Origin: Laccaria trichodermophora | Taxonomy: Eukaryota; Basidiomycota; Agaricomycetes; Agaricales; Hydnangiaceae | Reading direction: 5' to 3' | DNA length: 64,000 bases | NCBI GenBank assembly: GCA_018417955.1 | Contig: JACTVC010000035.1 | Coordinates: forward strand, 372,001 to 436,000 | Part shown: positions 10,578 through 22,800 of the stretch, in pieces | Position numbering within the stretch: position 1 is the first letter of the stretch | Layout of the letters: each line of letters begins with the position of its first letter | Position numbers and translations under genes: made by a program | Notes under the pieces: model-generated | Told to the model about the DNA's origin: nothing | The model's database searches: none | Seen by the model: only the letters and a program-made list of their open reading frames with translations

Positions 10578-11994
10578 TCAAAGACTCCTTGGTCCCCCGA
10601 CCTCCATTTTCTCCCGTGTGCCCCAGGCTTGAGCCAGCGTTTTCTGTAATTCTAGAACTTGTTCACTATCGCCACCGACTTCGTGAGAATACCATTCAAT
10701 GGCCTTCCGTGCCCAGTCTTCAGTCGCGGTCTTACTGCGGAGGCGGACAGGTTTAATTGTTAATCGCTTTTCCTTCCTAGGTGTCCACTCACTCTGAATG
10801 GGCTGCGGCGATCCAAGCGGCGTCGGCTGCGAGACGCCCTCGCTCGCTCCAATACCCCTCTTCATCTTCGAGTGCCCATATCTTCCTGATGTGATCGATC
10901 GCTTCTTTCCCACTGATTTCGTGATTGCCCCAGGTTGCGAAGCGACCATATTCTTCGGATATCGTGGCTAACCGAATGTCAGAGGCACGAGACTGCTCCT
11001 CTGGAAGTGAGCAAACACTGCAGGTACAATAGAAACCATAGTGCTCCGTGAGATATGCTCTTTACCCGAGTCCATTCGTGTTAAGCCAATGACGAGATTA
11101 AGGATTGTCAACACACCGACGCTCTTCTCTCGGCCGTCTCAACTCCGTATAGGTAGTCAGTAGTTCCTGGAACATTGTTATTAGAGAATACTTTTGGAAA
11201 CTGAAAATCAAACCTCTCCCTTGCGTATGGATTTCAAGGCGTAAACCACAAGCACGCCTTCCTTTTCTCTCCAGGAGTAAACAACGTTGAATGCACTTGA
11301 ACATCCATGATTTAGGCGGGCCATCCTCGGAAAAATCCCAACACCATCCCCAGCCGCAACAGCATTGGTCTGAAAGATAGCCAAAGCAACTTCTTCGGGG
11401 CTTTTTGCAGGTTCGAGGTGCTTCGGGAAGTTGACATAGGACAGGTTCATAAAAGCTGTTTGACCCGCAGAGCTCGTCCTTGCAAGAAGACCTGAAATTA
11501 ACGCGGTTGGGGAAGAGTTAACTGAAAACGACATTCTTCAGTCCTAAATTATACAGGCGCGTGGAGAGGTCCTTTACTTTGGCGAGGAACCACGAAAAGA
11601 GGGCGTTCGCGAATGACAAGTTCTCCTTGCTATTACATTGAGATTCAGAATACTTTCAAGAGAGGCCAATTACTTTTATGTCCCTGGCCGCTATAACCCC
11701 CTTTCCCTTCCCTGCAAGGTCAGCAACGAAAAACATCGCCTCACCTTTGCCATTTATCGGAATTTTTTCGGTTTGAACATCTGTATGTTGTATTTGCTTT
11801 GCATAATACAGGACAGAAAGCGACGCTATGAGCAGCCCTATGAAGAGCAACCAATTCTTGAGTGATAGATCAGCGGAAGGCAAATGCTGATAAATGGGGT
11901 TGCGACTGACCTGACACCCAACTGGCTCCAAAAGTACTACAGACTTCTTCGGGCCTGTATTCGCTCTAGATTTGGGACGACGTTGAATGGGCAT
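10578..11994 (-). CDS. SET-domain protein with N-terminal membrane anchor
   Basis: After splicing, SET motifs appear in order: GKGKGVIAARDIK (the G-x-G strand), IVRERPLF-type sequence, AFMNLSYVNFPKHL, ARLNHGCSSAFNV (the N-H-x-C core that binds SAM and closes the pseudoknot), VVYALKSIRKGEV, and a post-SET FYCTCSVCSLPEEQS cysteine cluster. There is no MYND finger. A hydrophobic span (NWLLFIGLLIASLSVLYYA) sits near residues 46-65, so the enzyme may be tethered to a membrane rather than chromatin. The C-terminal part is helical (TATEDWARKAIEWYSHEVGG). It belongs to the broad fungal SET-domain group whose substrates are mostly unknown. Joining AAAHS to DKTATEDW requires the last intron. Protein lysine methylation is inferred from the fold. 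Confidence 0.85.
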
Positions 11995-12173
11995 GGAACC
12001 CGGTGCTAAGATAAATGCGCCCTAGGGGATTGTGATTGTGTGAACTTCAACTTGCGAGTGAAAGCGCGTCGATCATGTGATATCGTCCAAAAGTAACCTT
12101 CGCGATTGAATATGTAGTACAATGTAGATGGGCTCGTGAAAATGTACAATAAAGATTGATTCGCCTTCAGCCT

Positions 12174-13043
12174 TTACCTCCGTTCCAACTTTACAGCAAG
12201 AAGAATTGCAATGGTCAGCGTCACAAGGACTGTCAACGCTATTGCGATGAAACCTGTTGCCAGACGAGCAACGGGAAAGTAACCTTTTGTAAGTGCTGCT
12301 TGAATGGTGAAGTATCGTGTTACACCTACAAAGGTCCTCTATTGTAATCAACTGAGGTCTAGAACAACGAGGTACGTACCAATCATGAGAACCAATATCC
12401 CAATCGATACAGTAGAAGCTCCGAGGGGCCGTATATATAGATGAAGTCCATGCGAGTAGTCGAGGACCTTAACTCCGTTTGGCAAGGGAGCAGTAGCGGA
12501 GAAAAGTTGTACGAGGGCTGTCACACCTGTTGAGCATTATCACCATGGATAAACGCCATTTAGCTCACCGATACCAGACGCGCTTATAGCTAAACTGGTT
12601 CTCATGTACGCAAGGAACGTTCTTTCCGAAGCGAGGTGGTCTCGTGCGACACTGCCTGAGTTCTCGAGTCGCAAAGATATGTTTCCACGTAGGTTTAGCG
12701 GAAACCTTGACCGACGTGAGGTTGTCGTGTGACTGCTGCTATATGGAGCAGGCTTTTGGGAGTCAAGTTGGTTGGAGTTTTGCCATCCCCCACCTCGACT
12801 ACCATGAGTATCAGAGTACACAAGAGTCGTTCCTGTGGAAAAATGGGGGAGCAGAGGACTACTCTCTGACTTTTGAGAGGAGTTGGAGGAGCATGTCCTC
12901 TTGCCAAGGGATTGGAAGGGTGCTCTTGGCCGTAAGTGATGGAGACCAAGCCTCGTTGATACTCTCTTCCTAGTCATCTTAGGAGAACCGGCGATGAGAG
13001 GGGTGGACTCCATTGGCTGGTGAGGACGTAGGTGAGGGATCAT
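12174..13043 (-). CDS. DUF202 (YidH-type) membrane protein
   Basis: The hallmark segment ARDHLASERTFLAYMRTSLA is followed by three hydrophobic spans: SASGIGVTALVQLFS, GASTVSIGILVLMIGTYRYF and FIAIALTVLVTLTIAILLAV. The protein ends KLERR with TAA at 12174-12176. This is the DUF202 fold, also found as the membrane module of vacuolar polyphosphate (VTC) proteins. The N-terminal 100 residues are Ser/Pro/His-rich and probably cytosolic. An in-frame second Met at 13013 (MESTPLIAGSPK) is a credible alternative start. Function is unknown; a small vacuolar or plasma-membrane protein is the usual expectation. Confidence 0.82.
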
Positions 13044-13320
13044 GGTAATGGTATGTAGGCAAAGGTCTAAGGGGATCGAAAAAGTTCAGAGGTCGCTGGT
13101 CGGGACTCGAACGTTACTTGGCAGACCAGTGATCATTAAGAAAAGATCATGAACCGCGGGGTCAACTGATCCTTCCACCAGTCTTCTATAAGGCTTTTGT
13201 CAGTCTTGACCCGGGGAGTAAATGAAAAAATTCATGTTCAAACTTGGGAGGTTCGGTCTGGGTTAGGTTGACCCTGAACGGCATAACTCCGTTTCACCTT
13301 AGCCGAGCGCTTAGCTATCT

Positions 13321-13463
13321 CCATGCCACCTCCAGTCCACCTCCCCAGGAACCTTTCACCAGTCATCGATGATCGGTGAATCAAGAGCAGTGCATAAACC
13401 AAGCTCGACTTTTGCTTGACTTTCATGTTGCTTTCTATTCTTTGCTGGTCGCCGTCAAGATCC
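13321..13463 (+). repeat. Imperfect direct repeat, copy 1
   Basis: Shares ordered blocks with 13951-14047: CCATG..CTCC..CCAGGA, then GGT.AAT.AAGAGCAGT, CCAAGCTCGACTT, ATGTTGCTT.C.ATTCTT and AAGATCC/GAGATCC. This copy is longer because of insertions such as TTGCTTGACTTTC. Confidence 0.6.
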
Positions 13464-13950
13464 GCCATCAAGCTTTCAAGATTTCAACATCCAACCGACA
13501 CTTGCACAACGACAGCTATTCCAAACGTTCTCAAGAATTGAGGTATGCGTGGGTGTCGGACGCAGAAGTTTGTTCCCAAGTGCCTGATAAGTAGGGTTGG
13601 CGCCAGTGTTGAACAAGGTTGTTACTTATGACTCGAGGTTGGAGCAGGTCAAAGCAGTTAAGGACCTTAAGGTCGTGATAGGGAAGGGTCCTGAGACCTT
13701 TTTTGGAAATGACTGGCATCGATACAGACAATGCTACACTTGCATTCAAGGTGGCCATTATTCCATTTAGCTTATGGTTTATTAAAAGTATATGTGCTTT
13801 TCCCAGAAGATACATCCACGAGAGGTTTCTCGTTCAGCAGAACAAATGCAAGTTATGTTGAAGGTAATGGAGGACAAGCTTCAGTCGGGTAGTGTTGTTG
13901 CTCGGCTGTTATGCATGATCGGTGGATCTGAGGCGTTTTTGACGCTCAAA

Positions 13951-14047
13951 CCATGACTCCATCTCTCCAGGATCTTCCACCGGTCAATAAAGAGCAGTAC
14001 GCGACCCAAGCTCGACTTCTATGTTGCTTCCATTCTTCGTTGAGATC
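13951..14047 (+). repeat. Imperfect direct repeat, copy 2
   Basis: Second copy of the segment at 13321-13463, about 600 bp downstream in the same orientation, carrying AAGAGCAGTACGCGACCCAA and CTCGACTTCTATGTTGCTTC. It lies about 130 bp upstream of the histone-fold gene start. Confidence 0.6.
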
Positions 14048-14176
14048 CATATGTACATGTCATATGACACTTGTGCGGTGACTTGACGAAATGTGCGCGT
14101 TGTCCTGCGTTGTCGTTGTGTGCGCGCGCGCGTGACGGACGCGATCAAACCTGTCACTCTTTCAAGCTCTCATGTC

Positions 14177-14882
14177 ATGTCGACGCTTGACCCATCTGAT
14201 GAACAAGAGGAAAGGCAGCTGAACGAACCGCAATTAAACGCCAACAACCAATTTCCATTGGAAAAGGAGGCTCCAGTCAAGAAAACACGAGAAAAGAAGC
14301 AGCCTGTCGAGCTCATTAGAGAGCCCGGAAAGTCTCTTTTTCCAATCTCAAGAGTTCAAAAAATCATCAAAGCAGACAAGGCATTCTTACTTTATCTTTC
14401 GATAATCACCTTGATTAACCACCAATCGACAGGATATACCCATTGTCGCGAAGGATGCGACCTTTTTGATATCCCTGGCAACGGAAGAATTCATCAAACG
14501 TCTTTGCCAGGCCGGTCACAGCGTCTCTGAGCGGGACAAGAGGTCTACTGTGCAGCACAGAGACATTGGTGAGCCCATATTCGTTGAGACATCTGGGTGA
14601 ACTTGAGCTTGCTACCAGCTACCGTTGTGAGAAGGGCCGATGAATATCTGTTTCTTGAGGGTTTGTAGTTGATCTAGCGATTGGGATTTCCAAGTTCTCA
14701 TGCAGGTCATAGAAATTATGCCTTGGACGACTTCAGGCGGACCTGCGAAACGTATGAAACCGAAGGAAAACACGGCATTGGATAAGTTTGTGGTATCGAA
14801 AGGAAGCGAAGAGGCGGAAGATAGCGGTGGAGATGACATAGTTATGAATGAGGACGGAACGATGGCGATGGCAGTAGAGTAG
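14177..14882 (+). CDS. DPB3: Histone-fold protein, Dpb3/CHRAC type
   Basis: The spliced core is a CBF/NF-Y-type histone fold: FPISRVQKIIKADK joins DIPIVAKDATFLISLATEEF, then IKRLCQAGHSVSERDKRSTV, QHRDI, ATVVRRADEYLFLE and EIMPWTTSGG. This pattern fits DNA polymerase epsilon subunit C (Dpb3), POLE4 and CHRAC accessory subunits, which pair with a Dpb4-type partner to bind DNA. The N-terminus is basic and charged (KKTREKKQPVELIREPGKSL) and the C-terminus is acidic. The intron at 14381-14432 has no GT donor at the required position and is predicted to be GC-AG. The last intron uses the acceptor gtcatag, giving LEEIMPW. The start at 14177 (MSTLDPSDEQEE) is the first Met in frame with the fold. The exact family member (Dpb3 or a CHRAC subunit) is inferred. 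Confidence 0.88.
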
Positions 14883-14962
14883 AAGACAGAATCTGTGCAC
14901 TGTTATGATGGGTTTGGTCATTTCGTCATATTAGCAACCTCTTGAACTGCGACGTTCAATCT

Positions 14963-17900
14963 ATGAAGATCGTCACGACATTTCACCAGTCTTCCTCTGT
15001 TCTAAGCTCCCTCAAATGCCAACTTGGAACCAGAGATACCGAACACCTCGTCGTTGCCAAACTCAACAGATTAGATGTCTACTCTCTAAAGCCCCAAGGA
15101 CTTCACCATGAATGTGGCGTTGAGATTTGGGGCAAAGTCCTCACAGTTAAAGCCATCCCACAGATTGTGAGCCGTCAACGTTCCCGATGATTCGTCCTTC
15201 TCAACGGTATGTCTGTTGAAGGGTTCGGCACGCTCAACGATTGTTCTTATGATCGCTCACCCCGATCCTGAACTCGTTTTCTTTACGTATATTGACCGTC
15301 AGGGAGACAATCCAGCATTGGAGGTTTTAAAGAAACTGTCATTGTTTGAGCGCATAGCACGCCCCGCCGAGTTCTTCAATGACATTCTCGTCCACCCTTC
15401 TGGAAAGTTGGCCCTTGTCAGCTGCTACAGCGGAAAGCTCAAGATTATCCGTTTGAAGTCCGGAACATATGACAAGGATTATGACGTTCAGCGAGTAACT
15501 TCCTATCATTTTCTCTCGCTCCTTTACTTATACACCCTCCAGGTTACCCGAGGTAAACGTGTTCTCGGTCACTTTTCTTTCATCTTTCAACGGCGACTAC
15601 GCCGTGGCAATTTTATACCTCGACTATCAAGAACGCGTTCAACTCGTTGCTCGAGACATTCTGGTCGATGGAGACGATATCACCATCTCGGAAGAGCCAT
15701 CAACCCTGCTGCACCCAACACCTATTTCAAATAAAACGCTGCCATTCCCCACCGAGTCTGTGCCTCAGCTAGTTTCTGTGCCTCCCGAAGAGCTGGACGA
15801 AGACACGGACGTCGATGACGCATTTCTCGGTGGAGTCTTAGTCGTAGGGGGAAGGCAGATCCTCTTATTTGAGCTCTCGTCAGAAAAGAGCCAGGAGAAG
15901 CAAAGAGGAAAAAGAAAGAGACTGGAGAGCAGAAAGTCAAGTAAGGATGTGACGGAGATAGCCAAAGCGCGGGAAAAAGAAAAAGAGAGGGAAGGGCGAT
16001 TACGGAAACCAAAATCACGCATCGAATGGCCGTTTAGTGAATTAGCAGCGTGAGTTTCGTTCTGCTCTTCCATCAATAACTTTTCTTAAACATTGCAGTT
16101 GGTGTGCAATTGATAAAGTGCCATATCGGTACCTTATTGGTGACTCTTTCGGGAGGCTTTCGATGATATCCTTAGATAAAGTTCAAAAGATCGGTCTCGT
16201 TCTGATTCCTCTTGGAGAGGTGAATTTTCCTACGGTTTGTTAATCTTTCATAACGTTAATTTCATTCCAGGCTTCCTCACCCACGTCGCTGACGTACCTG
16301 ACAAATCAGTTGGTCTACGTTGGCTCACACTCTGGTGACTCGCAACTCATACGTCTTTCGCCTCTACCCATTTCCTCGAGCGATTCTCCCACCCTTTCAA
16401 TACCCCCTGAAATCAAAACGGTGTCTCCCAACATGCTTGAAGCACTCGGGCACAGAAAAGGCAAGAGTAAAAGCGTTGCAGAGGACCACATGGACGAAGA
16501 TCACGACGATGAAGATGATGCTTCACAAGGCTACATTGTGGAGACACATGGCTCATTTATCGAGGTGTTGTCTTCTTACAAGAACCTTGCACCTATCTTA
16601 GATGCCATATCAGTGGACACAGATGGTAGCGGTCAGGTCCGCTCTCTTCTGCCAGAAGTTATACCGGCTCTAACAGATCACTCAACAGCAACACATTGTG
16701 ACATGCTCTGGTGCTCGGAGCACTGGGTCCATCAATATTGTAAGGAACGGCGCGGACTTCCAGGAAATCGGTCATGTTCCCGGTCTTATTGGTGTGGTTG
16801 GAGTCTGGTCTGTTCGTACCATGCTGGAAGATACGTAAGCGACAGTTCAAATTTATCGACGAGGATCTTTCACACAAAATCTTTCATAGGACTGACAGAT
16901 ACATTTTGGTGTCTACAAATCGTAGCACGCACCTTTTTGAAATTGATGACAGTGGCTCTACCACCACCATCACACCAGTTGATAGTGCCACCATTCGAAG
17001 CCTGGTGACCACGGAGGCGACCCTTGCATTTTCGAATCTTGCTAGACGGTCCTCTGTTGGTGGCTCATCAGTCTACAAGGATTCGCCCCTTGTGGTCCAG
17101 GTGGTAGCTAGTGGCGCAAGGCTGCTGAGATCAAATACAGCTTTTGGAGGCTATGAGCTTGTTGCTGAATACTCAATGCTATCCAATGTCGCCTACGGCC
17201 AGAGACCCCTCGAAGTAGTTGCTGCAAGCGCAAATGCCAGTCAACTCGTGATGGCGGCCAGTGGAGGGAAGCTTATTTTGTGGAGACTTGGGGAAAATGT
17301 TGACGCCCTTGAGATTATCACTGCGTGCCAGAGGAAGGAGGGACCCGAGATATCTGCTGTTTCGTGTGCTCCACTGAACACTACCAAGCGAACATCACCG
17401 ACAATTATCGTCTCGTACTGGCAAAGCAATACCATTGAAATATTACAGGTCTCACCGAAGGGTCTTGAGTCGGTATACAAATCTCCGACTTTGCCGGCTC
17501 TGGTCCGCTCGGTTTTGTTGTACAATTTCGGGTCGGATACGAACCCTAAGGGGACAGATCACCATCCTTATCTCCTCGCTGGACTTGCTAATGGTACAGT
17601 TGCATCTTTCCGATGGAAGGATAAGCAATTGACGGACAAAAAAATCATTCCTCTGGGACACGCCCCTGTCAATTTGATGCCTTGCCAGGTGGAAGGCAGA
17701 CACGCTGTGTTCGCCGCAGGGAATCGAGCGACTGTCCTTTCATTTGAAAATAAGCGCCTGGTTCACTCGCCAATTATGCTAAAGGCAAGTTACACGAATT
17801 TCTTGGCAGAATTCGATGTTCAACGAACCTCTAGGACATCTCTTCTGCGGCGCGTTTAAACACTCCGACGTTTGCATCATCCTTGATTCTAGCTACGCCA

Positions 17901-19462
17901 ACGGGACTTTTCATCGGTCGGGTCCAGGGTCTAGGAAAGCTGCATATACGTAGTGTATGTGTTGATTTCACTTGTGCTGAATTTAATATTGACCCTTCCG
18001 TTCAAGATCCCATTTGGATTTGACAATCCTCGCAAAATAGCGCATGAACCTTCACTCAAGGCTTTCGGAGTTGCTTTCACGACTGTGGAACCCAATAGAG
18101 TTAACGATCCCGAAATATCAAGGAGTTCCTTCAGACTTCTGGACGATTCATCCTTCGCTAGTCCTGTTTTCTTCACTTGGAGTATGATGACATTCTCTGA
18201 GATGGTTTACAGATCTCTGCCAGTTCAATTGCGACCCTGACGAGGAGACGACGGCGGTTGTATCTTTCTCTCAGAAGATAGCAGGAAAACCTATGCCCTT
18301 CTTTTGTGTTGGGACTTACGTATATAAAACAGGCGAGGTGGAGCCCTCAACAGGCCGTCTTATGCTCTTTACTGCATCAACTTCAACCTCCTCCAATCTA
18401 GCACTCTCCTTGATGGCGTCCACAAAGGTTCCGGGCTGCGTATATGCACTCACGGTTGTACAAAATCAGATTGTGGCCGCAGTCAACTCTTCGGTTCGCT
18501 TTCTTGTGACATGTCCGAACTATAGCTGATACTTCTGTCTCAGGTGATGTTATTCAGGCTGGAGAGCTCCTCTGATTCTTTGTCCCCTTCTCTCATTAAA
18601 GTTTCGGAGTGGCATCATAACTATCTCGTCACAAGCCTCGGATCTTATGCCGACAGGGTGGTCATTGGGGATCAGCCCAGCTCAATATCGTTGCTGCAAG
18701 TCACCCAGTCCAAACTGATTTCCCATGCAAGGGATTATGGGCCTTTGTGGCCCGTTTGTGTGGAAGCTTTGGACGAAAGACATGTCATTGGTGCTAATGT
18801 CGGTTCCTCCATTTGACTTTTGCCCCTGCATGGCATATGCTCAATCTCTTCCAGGATTCCTTGAACCTTTTTACCTTCTCGTTGGAAAAGGCGATGGGAA
18901 GGTCTCGTCTTGAGCGCGATGGGTGTTACCATGTCGCCGACCTGGTCACAAAAATTTTGCGCGGTAGGTTTGACCTCAAGTGGGAAAGGCACCATCTGAG
19001 CTTTTCTTAGGCTCTCTTTCTTCCTCGGACGCGTCGACCACGTCTCCTCTCAAATCCGAAGCAATGTTTTTCACGTCGTCTGGGCGCATTGGGGTTGTTG
19101 TCGATGTGAAGGACGAAGAGCTTTCTTTGCAGTTGACAAATATGCAACGGAACCTGGCGAATGTTATACAGGGTGTCGGAGGTTCCAGCCATTCGAAGTA
19201 AAGAACCTCATCTCTTTACCCAAGGGTCTCGCTCACTGACCCAAACAGATATCGAGCTCCTAAAACGACGAGGGGCACAAGTGATGCTGATTCAGGCGCC
19301 GTTGGGTTCTTGGATGGCGACTTTTTGGAACAGTTTTTGACTCATGTGCTTTCACCTCAGCAGTCAGAAAAGGTGATACAAGGACGGAGTCCCCCCGAAC
19401 GACTGACGATCACCCGGGAAGCGTTACAAATGGTGATTGAGGATTTGCAGAGTTTGCACTAA
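14963..19462 (+). CDS. DDB1: DDB1 / CPSF-A family UV-damaged DNA-binding protein
   Basis: The start MKIVTTFHQSSSVLSSLKC matches the family N-terminus, followed by HLVVAKLNRLDVYSL, the block ERIARPAEFFNDILVHPSG and VYVGSHSGDSQLIRLSPLP, the conserved DDB1 landmark. Downstream come DRYILVSTNRSTHLFE, GTKVPGCVYAL-like strands and a C-terminal helical segment (DGDFLEQFLTHVLSPQQSEK). The length and multi-beta-propeller layout fit DDB1, the adaptor of the Cul4 E3 ligase that works in nucleotide excision repair and replication control. An acidic, lysine-rich insertion (REKEKEREGRLRKPKSR) lies between propeller strands. At least nine introns are needed. The stop is TAA at 19460-19462, about 38 bp before the retroelement tail begins, so the element sits in the 3' flank or 3' UTR. 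Confidence 0.95.
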
Positions 19463-19500
19463 TAACAATAAAGACGAGTGACGAAGGAATCCTTACGATG

Positions 19501-19524
19501 TAGAGGTAGAGGTAGAGGTAGAGG
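19501..19524 (+). repeat. (TAGAGG)4 microsatellite, retroelement tail
   Basis: Four perfect TAGAGG units on the plus strand, read as CCTCTA on the element's own strand. It lies at the 3' extremity of the retroelement, about 38 bp past the DDB1 stop codon. Confidence 0.85.
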
Positions 19525-19849
19525 TATATTCCGGAGCGGTCCCAATAAGGAACAACCGGTTCCCGATACAAAGCTGTAGCGTCTAAATACAACTATGCTA
19601 CGGAGCACACCACACTGCCACCGTTGTGATCAGCCGACTGACCAGCCAAGAACTATCCCCGACCAGACACGGTAGGGTACACGACTAAAACCTCCCTGGA
19701 GGGGTCACTGGCAGGTTCTCCAACCAGCAACGACAACTCATCGCAACCCAGGATGAGCTTGACTGATCTCGACCGTCTCATCTGCAACAGACATGGCACA
19801 CTTCAGACACAGGGTGCGAACGAACCAACTGTAACACATCACAAATGCA

Positions 19850-22800
19850 CTATGGAGAGGGGGTGACGGGCCGCAGCAACGTTGGATGAAGGTACGGTTC
19901 CGCCGTGTCAAAGACACTGAGCACGTCAAATGCGTACTTTGCCAGGATTGTAACAACCCGCCGTTCACCCACCAAAACCCCCAACGAGTCAGGAGGAAGG
20001 AGACTCAAAACTGCAGCTCGAATCCCAGGCACAACCTGCTGGGCATCCAAGAAGAAAACTCCTCTCCTAACGGTAAGAGCGGCACTGCCAACGCAGTAAA
20101 GCATTGCATGACACTCGTCTTCAACCTCATCCTGACAGAAACGACATAGCCTCAGAGCCCGCGGAATCTCCTTTCGCCGGAGAGGATCCCATCGAAGGCA
20201 ATTCACTGCTAGACCATGGCACGAAGTAACGAGCCGCGTCAACGCCTTGCGGTGTGCAGGAATCACGAGATCGAGGTAGTGCCGAAACTTCAGCACCTCA
20301 GACAGCTTGAGAGGAGCGGGATTAGCGATGCGTTTCTTCAACAGGATCGTTTTCTCCGACTCATCGATGTCCCTCTGGAGGGCGCACGCACATGACACCT
20401 CGACCTCAGTTATAAGATCTGGAACTAGATCGGGGTCAGTGAGGTGCACCGGCTCAAGCACGATGGGGAACGGAAGGCGGTGGAGCGCATAGGCAATGTC
20501 CCCGACCCAGGAGGGCTTATTCTCCGCATGTAGGAGGCAAGCGTCATCAAAGGCGGCACGGGCGTAGTGATGTGTAGGTAGTTTCAGTAAGTATTGTAGA
20601 TACCGCAACGCAAGAATTATGCGGCGATATCTAATTGGCATGACCCCTGTTTCTGTGAACAGAATAGCACGCATGGACCTTTTGTGGAGCCCCAGCAGTC
20701 GACGCAGAAAAAGGACCTGGACATCCTCCAACAGAGCCAAGAAAGAATCATCGACATCGATTGCCACCTCACAAGCGAAGGTGAGATGAGGGTCAACCCT
20801 TGACTTGTACAGCTGGATACCCTCACGAGGAGGGATAGTACCCACCATAGACTCCGTTGCAAAAATTGCAAAGACCATGTTACGAGCTTTTGACGCTTTG
20901 TTGAGATAATGACGAGCGAACACAAACCGGTGGGTTGACTTGAATGTCACCCCAACGTATTTGAACTCATCAACAAACTCCAGGTGATTGTCTCCAACAA
21001 CCAACCTGGGCAATACACTCGGGATGGGGCCGAATATCATACCCTTGCTTTTAGGGGGGCCGATCGCGAGAAAATTTGTGGCACACCAGTCCAAGTGCAT
21101 ATAGTCCAGCTTTCTCTGAAGGGCGCGGACTCCACGCAACACAAAGAGTGCAACATCATCCGCCTCTTCTACGTTAGAAATGCGGCGGCCCGACAAGAGC
21201 AGGTCATCATCATCCGGGGGTGGGAGGAAGTCAGACAGGTAAAACGTGAAAAGACCCGGAGAGGCAGTATCTCCAGCCAGGATGCCCCAGAGGGACTGAA
21301 ATCGTGTTGTACATTCCACCCCTTGTCGGCAGCCCTGCTTTACTGCATACCCCATCCTACTATACACCATACGAAGCCAATCCAACAACGGGCCCTTAGC
21401 ACCCCTGAGGAACAGCTTGACCCAGAGTGTTGGGAGATTGGTGGAAGGAAAAGCATTTACAAGGTCGACGAACGCCACATACAGAGGGAGCTTTAGCGCC
21501 CTAGACCTGTCAATCGCACAACGCAGAATGTATGAGCAGTTATTTGTGCGATATCCTTCCCGGAACCCATTCTGGGAGTCAGGCAGGACATTCTCTGCTG
21601 CCATCCACTGACGAAGCCTGTATGAAGGATAAGAACAGTGATAACTCATCTGCAAGATTCACCTAACCTGCGATCCACGAGAAGTGTCATGAACTTCAGC
21701 AGGCAACACTCTAACGCGATCAGGCGATAGTTGTCAGGCGCCAATGCAGAACGGCCAGGTTTGAGGATTCCCACCAGCAACGTTGTTAGCCAGATTTGAG
21801 GGACATCGCACTTCTCAACACACATGTTGAAGAGGGCGGTGAGATCGGCTGTGGGGAAATTGATGACTCTATCATAAGAAACACCATCAATCCCTTTCGC
21901 ACTATTGAGGGAATGATTGCGAACTCTTCCTTTTGCCCATTCAACTTCTTCATCCACAAAGGGGCGAGAGAAGTCATGATTCGGCGTAGAATCAGTTGTA
22001 CAGGGAGGAATGACACCTGATGTGAGGTGATGTAGAGCATAAAGGCCCGCATCAAAGGACGAAGGGAGGTCTTTAGGTGGATTCATACGAGCCTCAAAAA
22101 CACACCTCAGAGAATCCAGTGGAAAGGGGAGAGAGCGGACCTTGTCATCCGTCCAATTCCTCACTAATTTCCAGAAATCATTGTTAGACTCGCATGACAC
22201 CAACTTACGCAAATTCAACCACATATCCTTCCTTGCCTCTGCACGACCACGGTGCGATGCAGAGTCATTATCGACATCCAGAGGAGGGCATGGAGAAATT
22301 TGCTTGGGAGCCGGGCCTGTGGCAACAGGCGACAATGTTGTGGACACCTTTGGCCGCTGAAGATCTTTCTCTGCAATGGGAGAAGAGGCAGGATAAGGCC
22401 AATCTGGCAAATCTGAGAGGGACGGGAGGCAGAAAACTTGTGCAGTGACATCCCGTACAGCCCTTTTGGCCAGCTGAACTGCAGCTATCCAATGTACATT
22501 GCTTTCCTTCCTATCCGGGACACGGAAGATAGTTCCAGCAGCTCGATTCCTGAGTAGTGCAGTTGCAACCCTCAAGACCTGGGAATGTTCGCAAGCCCAC
22601 CCTTGCAACGCATGTTTTCCAGCCCAAAAACAGTAGGTGCGTATAGCGTATTCAGAGGAAGTGTAAATGACTAGTGAATGACTTGGCCTGGACCGCAGCA
22701 AAATTGCAGAGACCGCACTTAGCGCTGCACCATTGACCGTGTTATGTACTCGCAAGGAGACATGCCTTTCCTCGCCCCAATATATCCCTATTCCTGAAAC

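Larger units (their letters stand above)
13044..14176. other. Gene-empty stretch
   Basis: No convincing coding region between the DUF202 gene (minus) and the histone-fold gene (plus). Both promoters lie here. The stretch contains two related segments (13321-13463 and 13951-14047, listed separately) and a tRNA-like T-arm string near 13090 that does not fold. Confidence 0.5.

Noticed and set aside
13080..13190. tRNA-like string (minus strand GTTCGAGTCCC) near 13095
   Set aside because: The T-stem does not pair beyond the first base and no matching 5' acceptor (GGTCGCT) is found upstream. At most a decayed tRNA-derived piece.
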